Positions 54,488-63,636 of a DNA stretch of 64,000 nucleotides are shown piece after piece (positions within the stretch are counted from its first letter, which is position 1; each line of letters opens with the position of its first letter). A program made the position numbers and the translations under genes. The DNA is from Tissierellia bacterium (GTDB lineage Bacteria > Bacillota > Clostridia > Tissierellales > Peptoniphilaceae). The stretch lies in assembly GCA_030538075.1 (NCBI GenBank), contig JAUNUQ010000004.1, forward strand, positions 35,714 to 99,713. The letters are read 5' to 3'. Under the pieces are notes generated by a model, which worked only from the letters and a program-made list of their open reading frames with translations, made no database searches and was not told where the DNA came from.

Positions 54488-57031
54488 GTGGTGAGCATCA
54501 TTCGAAAATTAAAAATCTATCTATATGGACGAGTCGGCTTTGATTTGGACGAGCAACCAGTGGTGCTGCCCTATTTTAGTTCCGTCAAAGTCCTGTTGGC
54601 GCTGATCAATCGAAGGCAGATCAAGAGGGATGTGCTCTGTGAATTGATTTGGCCAGATAAGGAGCCAGAGATCGCTAAGAAAAATCTCCGCACCGCATTA
54701 TACGAAATCCGAAAGAATTTCTACCCACAAATCCTCACCAATCGAGGCAAGGATCTATTGATTTTAGATCCAGAAATAGAAATACAAACGGATCTCGACT
54801 TCGCGTTGGAGATGGATCCCAATCAGCCAGATGTCGAAATGCTTCACCAGTTGCTCACCATGCCCATGCTCAAGACGATTACCAGGGACGATCCCATCTA
54901 TGAACTACTGCTTCCCGAGCTGGAGAGAAAGAACAAGTCCCTGGTAGAGCTGCTCTATCAGATTCTCCAGTCCCTGATTCTAAGAGATGGTGAAGCTGAA
55001 GAGATCCATACCGTCTTCGATCTCTTACTACATCATGATCCCTTTCATGAACAGGCCTATAAGCAAATGCTACAATGGCATCTAGAGCATCATCGCCCCT
55101 TCGAGGCCTCTGAACTATACGCGAAATACAAGCGGAGATTAGCCGAAGATCTAGGGGTCATGCCCGACCGGGAATTAGAGGAACTTCTACATGGCTCGTC
55201 TAATTCCGTGGTTCAAATCTTTACGAAATCCAGAGAGGATCAGATCGAGAGGATCCTCCATAGACTTCTCCTTGAGATCACGAGTTTTCTAAATGGAGAT
55301 CCAGCCAAGAACGCATTGATAACAGCATTGCCCGGCACAGGACGAGAGCAGTTGATTGAAGAACTACAGAGCCGGATTCAAGACAAGCTGACCTTGATCG
55401 AGATAGACCGAAAAAATATTGGCCAGTATGAAGAGTCTTTTCCAAAAGACCGCTTAAAACGAGTGGCGTTGATCAATGGCACAGACTGGATGCAATGTGC
55501 TGAAGCGAAGGATATGATCAAGGATATGAGTAGAAATCCCAATGTGCTGTTCATCTGCCACAGTATGAATCTCGCTGATGCTGAATCGGAGTGTATCTTG
55601 TCGGAGCTCGCAAACCGAGGAGAACTGCTCCAGGAACATATTGAGCTGTCTGGAGATGACGAGATCAAAGAGGCAATCCAGATGATCTCCACCCAAGAGG
55701 ATCTTCATAAATGGGTGGATCTGACAGGTCGCCGGCCGTTGCTGCTGAGCTATTTGACAGGATTGGTCACAGAAGAGGAATTGGAAAAGTTTTTTGACAG
55801 CCAATATCTCGTGCTGGATGAGTTCGATCGCATTAGCCTGGAGATGCTGGCACTATTCGAAGGGGAAACCCTCGCCCAGGACTTAATTGAACTCTCCGAT
55901 GAATTGGGCAGCGCACGCATTGATCGTTTGATGGCTTTGCAAAGTGCGGGCATCATCGAAAGCTACCACAGGGAAGGGAAGGTATTTGTAAAGCTCTTTG
56001 CCAAGTTATTTCAGCAGTATATTCAAAGACGCTTAGAAGGACTGCGAGAGCTGTGGATCTTAGATAAGATCGCCAATGGTTATGAAAAGCTCTACGGGCG
56101 CTCCGGTCATCATCATTATCAACATCTCAACAAGATGATCGAGAGCTTCAAACGGGCAAATAACACAGAGAAAGAGTTGGAATACCGGCTTCAAAACATC
56201 ATCCGACTATCCGATGTATTTCATGAATTCTTTCCGATCCTCAAGGAGCAGACTCTAGAGGAGCTTGAGACGCGAGCACTAGACCCTTCATTATTCTTAG
56301 CTGAATATAATGACATTCGAAAGTCAATTGCTGAACATAAAATTCTAATCTCCCCAGAAGAAGAGCTACATTTTGAATTCATCTACGCAAGATATCTCAA
56401 GAGCAAGTCCATTAAATCACATATCATTAATATCTTTACCAGATTGCTCGAAGGCTGGACGCAATTAGATGATCCCAATCGCGTCTTCGACATTCTCGTT
56501 CAATTAATTCAAACTGCCATCAATGCGAATAACTATATACTCATTGAATCCATCCTGGAGCAAATCCATAAAAAGCTGCTGCCATTATTAAACGAAGAAC
56601 AGATGGCTGTATTGTTGCGCCTTTCTGGCTATTCACAAAGCGTCAAAGGCCGGGATCGAATGGGAATAGAATTGGTGAACCGCTCTTTATCAATTTTTGA
56701 GAGCCTCAACAATCCAGATCGATATGCCCTCAGTTTCGTAGCCGGATATTTTTATCTAGGGGAGATCTATCGTCGTATGAAAGACTATTCGATGGCATTG
56801 GACTGTTATTCCAACACCCTGGAATATATTAATGACGATATCACCCATCCCTCTATCAGTATTCTCTTGTCCAGATTGGGCATTGTTAATTATGAATTGG
56901 GTAATTATCTAGAATCTATGTATTATTTGGAGAGATCTGTAAAAGAGTACCAGACGATTGGATTCATCTATGGAATCGATGAGACAATGCATTATCTTAA
57001 TCTCTGTAAACAAAAACTTCATTTGTGTTAA
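54488..57031 (+). CDS. Large SARP/BTAD-type transcription regulator with TPR repeats
   Basis: An 847-aa regulator. The N-terminal winged-helix (about 5-95; LICELIWPDKEP-like segment, then KNLRTALYEIRK) and bacterial transcription activation domain (about 100-245) resemble SARP/BTAD proteins. A degenerate STAND/AAA region (about 255-500) lacks an obvious Walker A; ALPGTGREQLIEE is the nearest match. TPR-like helices fill the C-terminal third (YLGEIYRRMKDYSMALDCYSN). The GTG at 54488 is taken as start, but the ribosome site AAAGGTGG overlaps it, so a slightly later start is possible. Upstream of the molybdenum hydroxylase operon; regulation of that operon is possible but unproven. Confidence 0.75.
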   Translation: MVSIIRKLKIYLYGRVGFDLDEQPVVLPYFSSVKVLLALINRRQIKRDVLCELIWPDKEPEIAKKNLRTALYEIRKNFYPQILTNRGKDLLILDPEIEIQTDLDFALEMDPNQPDVEMLHQLLTMPMLKTITRDDPIYELLLPELERKNKSLVELLYQILQSLILRDGEAEEIHTVFDLLLHHDPFHEQAYKQMLQWHLEHHRPFEASELYAKYKRRLAEDLGVMPDRELEELLHGSSNSVVQIFTKSREDQIERILHRLLLEITSFLNGDPAKNALITALPGTGREQLIEELQSRIQDKLTLIEIDRKNIGQYEESFPKDRLKRVALINGTDWMQCAEAKDMIKDMSRNPNVLFICHSMNLADAESECILSELANRGELLQEHIELSGDDEIKEAIQMISTQEDLHKWVDLTGRRPLLLSYLTGLVTEEELEKFFDSQYLVLDEFDRISLEMLALFEGETLAQDLIELSDELGSARIDRLMALQSAGIIESYHREGKVFVKLFAKLFQQYIQRRLEGLRELWILDKIANGYEKLYGRSGHHHYQHLNKMIESFKRANNTEKELEYRLQNIIRLSDVFHEFFPILKEQTLEELETRALDPSLFLAEYNDIRKSIAEHKILISPEEELHFEFIYARYLKSKSIKSHIINIFTRLLEGWTQLDDPNRVFDILVQLIQTAINANNYILIESILEQIHKKLLPLLNEEQMAVLLRLSGYSQSVKGRDRMGIELVNRSLSIFESLNNPDRYALSFVAGYFYLGEIYRRMKDYSMALDCYSNTLEYINDDITHPSISILLSRLGIVNYELGNYLESMYYLERSVKEYQTIGFIYGIDETMHYLNLCKQKLHLC

Positions 57032-57033
57032 GT

Positions 57034-57062
57034 AGGTGACAGGAGAATGTCACCTTTTTTTC
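57034..57062 (+). terminator. Terminator after the SARP-type regulator
   Basis: AGGTGACA / TGTCACCT with loop GGAGAA, followed by seven T residues, 3 bp after the stop codon. Confidence 0.9.
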
Positions 57063-57097
57063 TGGAATTCTGGAAAACGTTTCAAAAGTCAAAGTGC

Positions 57098-57131
57098 TTT
57101 TGACGTTTATTTGACGCCTGATTTGTATAAT
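57098..57131 (+). promoter_or_regulatory. Promoter region of the molybdenum hydroxylase operon
   Basis: A clear -10 TATAAT (57126-57131) lies 33 bp before the first start codon. Two TTTGACG direct repeats (57099-57105 and 57110-57116) lie in the -35 area, and an imperfect inverted repeat (AAACGT..CAAAAG / CTTTTGACGTTT) lies upstream. The -35 spacing is not ideal, so activation by a bound regulator is likely. Confidence 0.5.
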
Positions 57132-57163
57132 GGAGACAAGTAAAGGGAAAGAGAGGTGTGACG

Positions 57164-57619
57164 ATGGAAATTTCATTTCTCCTTAATGGAAAACAAATTG
57201 AATACGAAGTGGATTCAGCAAAACGGGCGATCGATTTCATAAGAGAAGACCTGGGCCTGACGGGAACCAAAGAGGGCTGCGGCGAAGGGGAATGTGGTGC
57301 CTGCACTATCATCCTCAATGGAAAGGCAGTGACTTCTTGTACCATGTTAGCAGGACAGCTAAATGGCACTACAGTCACTACGATTGAGGGTTTAGCAGAG
57401 AGTGGAGATCTAGACAGAATTCAATTGGCATTTATTGAAGCCGGTGCCGTGCAATGTGGCTTTTGTACCCCGGGGATGATCCTCTCGACGAAAGCCTTGA
57501 TCGATGAAAATCCACATCCAACGGTAGAGGAAATCAAGAGTGCGATTGAAGGAAATCTGTGCCGCTGCACGGGTTACGCAAAGATTGTGGAGGCGATTCA
57601 AAATGTCACAAGTGAATGA
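57164..57619 (+). CDS. Molybdenum hydroxylase [2Fe-2S] small subunit
   Basis: Electron-transfer subunit of a xanthine dehydrogenase/CO dehydrogenase-type enzyme, 151 aa. A plant-type ferredoxin domain (KEGCGEGECGACT, then SC) is followed by the helical second cluster domain (CGFCTPGM and CRCTGY). All eight cysteines are present. The start at 57164 follows GAGAGG by 7 nt. It overlaps the FAD subunit gene by 17 bp. Confidence 0.93.
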   Translation: MEISFLLNGKQIEYEVDSAKRAIDFIREDLGLTGTKEGCGEGECGACTIILNGKAVTSCTMLAGQLNGTTVTTIEGLAESGDLDRIQLAFIEAGAVQCGFCTPGMILSTKALIDENPHPTVEEIKSAIEGNLCRCTGYAKIVEAIQNVTSE

Positions 57620-58466
57620 AGCAAGATACTTTCAGCCGAATACCATCCAGGACCTAATGGGTGCACTCACAAAAAAAGATGAGCGTACTTATCTCTATGC
57701 TGGCGGTACAGACATGATCATTTATCTTAGGAACCACGGTATTTTTGATTACTCTATTATCGATCTGTCTAAAATGTACTGTTATCGTTATATTGACCCG
57801 CAAAACGATGGCGTGATGATCGGAGCGTTGACGACGATGTCCGATATCATAGGCAGCGAATATTTGAAGGAGAACTATAGGGCTCTCTGGCAAGCTGCGA
57901 AAGAGTTGGGCTCAACCCAAATCCGAAACTTAGCTACATTGGGCGGGAATATCGCCAACGCTTCACAATCTGCAGATACCGTGCCGACGCTGATGCTCTA
58001 TCGTGCGGAAGTAATCCTGATGGACGACAAGGGAACCAAGACTTTTGTGCCGATTGACGAATTTGTAGTCGGTCGGGGAAAGACCATCTTAGGACCGAAT
58101 CAAGTCATTACCGCAGTCCGATTGTATCAGCGAGAGGGAATGCAGAGTTTTAAAAAGTTAGGCGCTCGCAAAGCGGTGACGATCTCAAAGGTAAACTGCA
58201 GTATGAATGTGGTGTTGGAGGATCAGATCATTCGAGAAGTTGAATGTCTAGTTGGTGTAATCGGTGAAAAAGCGATCCGTGCAATGGACATTGAACAGGC
58301 TCTCCTAGGGAAACCATTGCCTACGATTGCAGTAGAGGATCTGAGCAGCGTCTGTTTTGATTGTGTGGAACAGGCGATCCCAAACCGTTCTTCAAAACTA
58401 TATAAACGGATCGCATTAAAGGGAGTCTTGTTAGATGCGATCGAAGATCTAAGGAGCCAGCTATGA
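57603..58466 (+). CDS. Molybdenum hydroxylase FAD-binding medium subunit
   Basis: FAD subunit of a three-subunit molybdenum hydroxylase, 287 aa. It has YAGGTDMIIYLRN and TLGGNIANASQSADTVP, the two FAD-contacting loops of the CoxM/XdhB family. The ATG at 57603 lies inside the preceding gene and the stop overlaps the large subunit as ATGA. Confidence 0.92.
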   Translation: MSQVNEARYFQPNTIQDLMGALTKKDERTYLYAGGTDMIIYLRNHGIFDYSIIDLSKMYCYRYIDPQNDGVMIGALTTMSDIIGSEYLKENYRALWQAAKELGSTQIRNLATLGGNIANASQSADTVPTLMLYRAEVILMDDKGTKTFVPIDEFVVGRGKTILGPNQVITAVRLYQREGMQSFKKLGARKAVTISKVNCSMNVVLEDQIIREVECLVGVIGEKAIRAMDIEQALLGKPLPTIAVEDLSSVCFDCVEQAIPNRSSKLYKRIALKGVLLDAIEDLRSQL

Positions 58467-60718
58467 GTAAATTAAAACATGTGGGCAAGAGTATTCTCCG
58501 AGAGGATGCATTTGAAAGGGTCAATGGAGAAGTGCGATACCTCGATGATTTCCGACGTGATAATATGCTCTATGCCAAATTAGTATTAAGCAAACGGGGC
58601 CATGCGGATTTTACAATCGACAAGACAGAGGCTCTTAAGGTGAAAGGCGTTGTAGCCATATACACTTCCGAGGATGTTCCAGAAGTTCAGTACAATTCTT
58701 CTGAATGGTATCCTGGAAACGAAGGGATCCGAGATGAGCGAATACTAAACGAACGAGCCCTCTATTACGGGGATCGCATCGCAATGGTGGTGGGCGAGAG
58801 CAAACATGCCGTTGAAAAGGCAATCTCACGTCTCGTCATCCATTATGTCGATCTACCCGCTGTAATTGGATTGGAAAATGCGAAAAAAGATGAGACGATT
58901 ATTAAGTTTGATACCAATAAATGTTATGAGCGCACCATTGAATATGGGGCCATTGATGAGGCATTTGCTTCTGCGGATCTCATAATTGAGGATGCGGGCT
59001 ATACGCCAAAGACCCACCACACCGCCATCGAAAACCATATCTGTATGGCGGAAGTCGATGAATTTGGAAATCTGGTCGTATGGACACCCTGTCAAATTAT
59101 CTTCGGTATTCAAATGCATATATGCCGAATTTTGGGCTTGCCTAGAACCAAAGTTCGAGTGATCAAAGCTCCCATGGGAGGATCCTTCGGTGGTAAACAG
59201 CAGCCGATCTTAGAACCCCCCACCGCCTTTGCTGCAAATATGCTCAAGAGGCCAGTATTGCTCTATATGGACCGCGCAGACTGTATTGCAGGTACGGTTT
59301 CCAGAAATGCGATGGAGATCCAAGTGGAGACAGCGGTTTCCAAGGAGGGCAAGATACTGGGGAGAAGGGTTGTAACCGATGTGGATGGAGGTGCCTACGA
59401 CACGAACTCCACTGCTGTCACCAATGCCTTCGCAAAAAAACTCTTTCGACTATATGATATACCGAGTCAGTATTTCCACGGAGAAGTGTATTTCACAAAC
59501 ACCATCCCTGGGGGCGCTTGCCGAGCATATGGCGGACCTCAAGCCCATGCCGTATCAGAAGTTCATATGGACCATTTGGCATCCGAACTGGGAATGGATC
59601 CCTGTGAATTTCGCTTATTGAATCTAGTCGATCCCTATGCAGAAGACCCAACGGGAGGACCCAACCTGGGCAATGCCAAGATCAAGGACTGTGTTCGACT
59701 GGGCATGGAGGATTTTAATTGGAAGCATAAGCGTTCTCATATCAAGGAAAAGGATACGGATCGCTATGCACATGGTGTGGGGATGGCAGCTGCAACCCAT
59801 GGAAACGGGTATACTGGAGCGTTTCCAGATTTTACCAATATTGAGATGGTCATGAATGACGATGAGAGTGTACTCATCAAAATGGCTGTGCATGAACAGG
59901 GCTGTGGCACCTTGACCACGATGCAGCAGATCGCCGCGGAAACCCTAAACACAGAACCAGAAAATATTCGGATCTTAGAAGCCGATAGCTTTATGACGCC
60001 CTATGATTCTGCTGGGACTCAGGCTAGCCGGGTTACATTTGTAAACGGTGGCGCCATCAAAGAAGCAGGGGAGCTGCTTCTGGATAAGATGATGGATACT
60101 CTGGTCGAGCTAGAAGGGTTCGACAAGTCTCAATTGTATACTGAAGACGGGAAAATCTGCGAAAAGGGAACGGATAGATTCTATACCTATGGACAGATTG
60201 TAAAAATGCGTGAGAAGAGGTTGAATGATTCCACCTTGGTATTCTTAAAGCATACACCGAAGGGAAATCCCGCTTCCTTTGCCTGCTTTTTTGCAGAGGT
60301 CAAAATAGATAAATACACGGGAATGGTGCAAATTACAGATGCTCTCGCCGTTCATGACGTCGGTCAAAGCGTCAATCCACAGCTAGTGGAAGGACAAATT
60401 CAAGGTGGCGCCTATTTCAGCATTGGTATGGCATTGACAGAAGAGATGGAATATCGCTCTGATGGAGTACTCACGAATCCAAGTCTTTCAAAATATCATG
60501 TGCTCAATGCAGTGGACATGCCCTATGTCAAGGTCCTCACCATTGAAGAAGGCGATAAGACTGCGCCCTTTGGCGTCAAGGCAGTTGGAGAAATGTCAGC
60601 CGTCGCCCCAGCACCTGCAGTGATGAATGCCATCAACCATGCTCTGGGCTCCAATAATATGGTATTTCCAGCAACACCTGAACGAATATTAGATATTATA
60701 CAACAGATAGGAGAATAG
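58463..60718 (+). CDS. Molybdenum hydroxylase catalytic large subunit
   Basis: Molybdopterin-binding subunit of the xanthine dehydrogenase family, 751 aa. It has the N-terminal a/b hammerhead domain, then MoCo-binding loops GGSFGGKQQP, PGGACRAYGGPQ and AGTQASR, and the catalytic Glu710 in AVGEMSAVAPAPA. Such enzymes hydroxylate a ring or aldehyde carbon with water. Xanthine is not indicated by context: the neighbours are a YfcC carrier, a histidine ammonia-lyase superfamily enzyme and a BCCT transporter. An imidazole-derived substrate is therefore an inference. Confidence 0.88.
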   Translation: MSKLKHVGKSILREDAFERVNGEVRYLDDFRRDNMLYAKLVLSKRGHADFTIDKTEALKVKGVVAIYTSEDVPEVQYNSSEWYPGNEGIRDERILNERALYYGDRIAMVVGESKHAVEKAISRLVIHYVDLPAVIGLENAKKDETIIKFDTNKCYERTIEYGAIDEAFASADLIIEDAGYTPKTHHTAIENHICMAEVDEFGNLVVWTPCQIIFGIQMHICRILGLPRTKVRVIKAPMGGSFGGKQQPILEPPTAFAANMLKRPVLLYMDRADCIAGTVSRNAMEIQVETAVSKEGKILGRRVVTDVDGGAYDTNSTAVTNAFAKKLFRLYDIPSQYFHGEVYFTNTIPGGACRAYGGPQAHAVSEVHMDHLASELGMDPCEFRLLNLVDPYAEDPTGGPNLGNAKIKDCVRLGMEDFNWKHKRSHIKEKDTDRYAHGVGMAAATHGNGYTGAFPDFTNIEMVMNDDESVLIKMAVHEQGCGTLTTMQQIAAETLNTEPENIRILEADSFMTPYDSAGTQASRVTFVNGGAIKEAGELLLDKMMDTLVELEGFDKSQLYTEDGKICEKGTDRFYTYGQIVKMREKRLNDSTLVFLKHTPKGNPASFACFFAEVKIDKYTGMVQITDALAVHDVGQSVNPQLVEGQIQGGAYFSIGMALTEEMEYRSDGVLTNPSLSKYHVLNAVDMPYVKVLTIEEGDKTAPFGVKAVGEMSAVAPAPAVMNAINHALGSNNMVFPATPERILDIIQQIGE

Positions 60719-60721
60719 AAG

Positions 60722-62107
60722 TTGGAAGCAAAAAAGAAAAAAGGATTTTCCTTCGATGGGATCGTCGTCTTATTTATCCTGCTTTTACTCGTAACGGCAA
60801 TGACCTATGTGGTCCCTGCTGGCCAATACGCCAGAATTGAGGTCGATGGTAGGACGATCGTAGATCCAAATAGCTTTGCATTTGTCGCACAGAGCCCAGT
60901 AGGCTTCTTCGATTTCTTCAAGTCGATCTCACTTGGGCTTCAAGGGGCGTCTTCTCTGATTTTTATGATCTTTCTGATCGGGGGAGCAATCCGCATATTT
61001 GATGGAAGTGGTGCAATAGCTGGAGCGATTATGGCCCTTCGGAACAGATGGGGTGAGGAGAAGAGTCCCCTCATCCTCTCAGCAATTGTCATCTTCTTTG
61101 GATGTTTGGGGGCTTTTCCGGGAATGCTCGAAGCTTCTATTCCCTTTGCACCTCTATGCATGCATATCTGTTACACCCTGGGTTATGACGCATTGATGGG
61201 GATATCCATCTCCCTGGTGCCCATTGTCTTCGGATGGTCGGCGGGGGTTACCAACCCATGGACCACGGGAATTGCACAAAACCTGGCTCAATTGCCGCTC
61301 TTTTCTGGGTTTGAGTACCGATTGATCTGTCTGGTGGTCTTTATGGCTCTCAATATCGCCTTTGTAGTATGGTATGCAAAGCGATTGAAGAAGGATCCAA
61401 AGAATAGTTTGGTTGCAGACCTGGATACAGGACATATGCATGCAAGCGTAAAAGCCCCAGAATTTGGTACGAGACAACTCCTCGTCCTATTGACATTAGC
61501 AGCTACCATTGTCATCATTGTCTATGGTTCATTAAAGATGAAATGGGGTATGACAGAGATGTCTGGCGCATATCTCATCGGTTCCATCATCGGTGGAATA
61601 ATTGCAGGATACGATGCAAACAAAATCGCATCAGAGCTACTCGAAGGTGGAAAGGCGATGTTTGTCGCAGCTATGGCAATAGGTATGGCAAGGGCTGTGT
61701 CTGTCATCATGGATCAGGGGAGCATCACAGATACCATCGTTCGCAGCTTGGCGGGGCTACTGGCCGGTCAATCCTCCTATTTCAACGCTGTGGGGATGTT
61801 TGTCATCCAGACGATCATCAATTTCTTCATCCCCTCCGGCAGTGGTCAAGCAGTTGTGACAATGCCCATCATGCTGCCAGTTGCCGACTTAATTGGACTG
61901 AATCGACAGATTGCAATCCTGTCCTTCCAGTTTGGAGATGGGATCTCAAATCTGATCTATCCAACGGTTGGTGGCTTGATTGCATTCCTAAACTATACAA
62001 AGATCAGTTTTGGTACCTGGATGAAGTTTATCGTAAAATTTATTTTGGTCGTAATGGCAGTGGCATCGATACTCTTGCTCATTGCCGTTGCAATAAATTT
62101 CTCGTAA
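60722..62107 (+). CDS. YfcC/DcuC-family membrane carrier
   Basis: Secondary transporter of the YfcC family (DcuC superfamily), 461 aa with about 11-12 hydrophobic segments. It has the opening VLFILLLLVTAMTYVVPAGQY typical of the family, and AGVTNPWTTGIAQ and NFFIPSGSGQA re-entrant loops. Relatives carry carboxylates or basic amino acids, sometimes by exchange. The start is TTG at 60722 after AGGAGA. It lies 3 bp after the hydroxylase genes and 21 bp before the lyase gene, so it may import a substrate or export a product of the pathway. Confidence 0.82.
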   Translation: MEAKKKKGFSFDGIVVLFILLLLVTAMTYVVPAGQYARIEVDGRTIVDPNSFAFVAQSPVGFFDFFKSISLGLQGASSLIFMIFLIGGAIRIFDGSGAIAGAIMALRNRWGEEKSPLILSAIVIFFGCLGAFPGMLEASIPFAPLCMHICYTLGYDALMGISISLVPIVFGWSAGVTNPWTTGIAQNLAQLPLFSGFEYRLICLVVFMALNIAFVVWYAKRLKKDPKNSLVADLDTGHMHASVKAPEFGTRQLLVLLTLAATIVIIVYGSLKMKWGMTEMSGAYLIGSIIGGIIAGYDANKIASELLEGGKAMFVAAMAIGMARAVSVIMDQGSITDTIVRSLAGLLAGQSSYFNAVGMFVIQTIINFFIPSGSGQAVVTMPIMLPVADLIGLNRQIAILSFQFGDGISNLIYPTVGGLIAFLNYTKISFGTWMKFIVKFILVVMAVASILLLIAVAINFS

Positions 62108-62128
62108 TAAGAGAAGGGAAGGTGAAAG

Positions 62129-63625
62129 ATGAAACCACTGATGCTCACTGGAGAAGCTCTGACATTAGAAGAGCTATATCAGGTTGCCTATGATCATCGA
62201 AAGGTGGAAATTGATCCGGAAGCCGTCGATCGGGTGGATAGGGCTAGACAAATCCTCTTTGACATGGCTGCGGAGGGAAAACCGGTTTATGGACTCAACC
62301 GGGGTGTTGGTTGGAATAAGGACAAGGAGTTTGATAAGGAGTTCTTTGAGCAGTACAATCGCAACTTATTAAACACCCATTGCCTTGGAGTACCGCCCTA
62401 TCATAATAAGCCAGAGGCGAGAGCGATCATGTTGATTCGCCTGAACAAGGTGCTTCTCGGCTGCACTGGAATATCCTCGGATCTGTTACACTGTTTCGTC
62501 GAGTACTTAAATGAGGATATTATGCCTTTGATCCCACGGCGTTCTTCTGTGGGAGAAGGGGATATAACGACATTGTCCCATCTTGGGATGGCCTTTATTG
62601 GAGAAGAGCAGGTCATCTACAAGGATGAGCAGATGTTGTCCGGAGCGGCGATGGAAGCGATTGGCCTGTCGATTCCCACACTGGGACCAAAGGATGGACT
62701 GTCTATCCTCAGTTCCAATGCCCAGGGAGAAGCGATGGCGGCACTGAATGTCAAGGAAGCAGAGGACCTAATTGACACTGCGAACCTCGTTGCCTGCTTA
62801 AGCCTCGAGGGGATCAATGGGGTGATGGAGTCCTATCGTTCGGATGTAAATGACCTCAGACAGCTGCGGGGACAGATCAAATCCGCACAGAAGATGAGAG
62901 AGCATTTGGAAGGCAGTTTTCTCCATGAAAAGGACCCCAATCGTCAGATTCAAGATCCACTGAGTTTCCGATGCGCCCATGCCATCCATGGCACCACCAT
63001 CGATGCTTTGGACTTCATCAAAGAGCATCTGGAAATCCAGCTCAATGCCACAGATGACAACCCCTGTATCGTATTAGAAGATGGAACTTCCTATGTCAGC
63101 GGAAACTTTGAGACGACGACGCTATCCATTGGAGTGGAGATGCTGGGCATAGCTCTCTCCCATTTGTCAAAGGGATCCTGTTATCGGACGATGAAGCTCT
63201 CAGATCCTGCATTTACCGGATTGACAAGGTTTTTAACCCCACAAGAAGTCGTAACCATCGCCTATGGTACCATTCAAAAGACTTATACCTCACTGGATAC
63301 GGAGATTCGCTACTTGGCAAATCCTTCTTCGATGGATTTCTTCTCGGTAGCGGGAAATATTGAAGACCACGCCAGCAATCTTCCGATTGCAAGTGATAAG
63401 GTATTCAAGATTCTGGATAATCTCAGATATATCATCGGAATCGAAGCAATGCATGCGGTACAGGCAATAGACTTGAGGGGCAAGAAGCCGTTGGGAGTAG
63501 ATACTGCTAAAGCCTACGAAAAAATCAGAGCCGTGGTGCCCTACTATGATAAGGACCGTAATATCAGTAAGGATATCGCAGCGATGTACGAACTGATCAA
63601 GAGTAATGCACTCATTAAGAAATAG
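62129..63625 (+). CDS. Histidine ammonia-lyase superfamily enzyme lacking the MIO triad; candidate ergothionase
   Basis: A full-length (498 aa) relative of HutH. The MIO cofactor of true HAL forms from Ala-Ser-Gly in GSVGASGDLAPLAH; here the segment reads SSVGEGDITTLSH (Glu143-Gly144-Asp145), one residue shorter and without serine. Partner residues also differ: the HAL active-site Asn195 is Ser195 and the Tyr of QDPYS is Leu278 (QDPLS). Tyr54 (VYGLNRGVG), Arg281 and Glu412 (EDH) are kept. MIO is needed to expel ammonia but not trimethylamine, and ergothionase is a known MIO-free member of this superfamily. With a BCCT betaine transporter 11 bp downstream, cleavage of ergothioneine (or another histidine betaine) to trimethylamine and an imidazole acrylate is the best inference. 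Plain HAL activity is unlikely. Confidence 0.7.
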   Translation: MKPLMLTGEALTLEELYQVAYDHRKVEIDPEAVDRVDRARQILFDMAAEGKPVYGLNRGVGWNKDKEFDKEFFEQYNRNLLNTHCLGVPPYHNKPEARAIMLIRLNKVLLGCTGISSDLLHCFVEYLNEDIMPLIPRRSSVGEGDITTLSHLGMAFIGEEQVIYKDEQMLSGAAMEAIGLSIPTLGPKDGLSILSSNAQGEAMAALNVKEAEDLIDTANLVACLSLEGINGVMESYRSDVNDLRQLRGQIKSAQKMREHLEGSFLHEKDPNRQIQDPLSFRCAHAIHGTTIDALDFIKEHLEIQLNATDDNPCIVLEDGTSYVSGNFETTTLSIGVEMLGIALSHLSKGSCYRTMKLSDPAFTGLTRFLTPQEVVTIAYGTIQKTYTSLDTEIRYLANPSSMDFFSVAGNIEDHASNLPIASDKVFKILDNLRYIIGIEAMHAVQAIDLRGKKPLGVDTAKAYEKIRAVVPYYDKDRNISKDIAAMYELIKSNALIKK

Positions 63626-63636
63626 GAGGCAATAAA

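Noticed and set aside
58463..60718. Naming the molybdenum hydroxylase xanthine dehydrogenase
   Set aside because: The three-subunit layout is shared by many hydroxylases, and no purine genes are adjacent, so the substrate was left open.
62129..63625. Reading the MIO-less lyase as a pseudogene of hutH
   Set aside because: The frame is full length, sits in an operon with a good ribosome site, and several active-site positions have changed together while others are kept.
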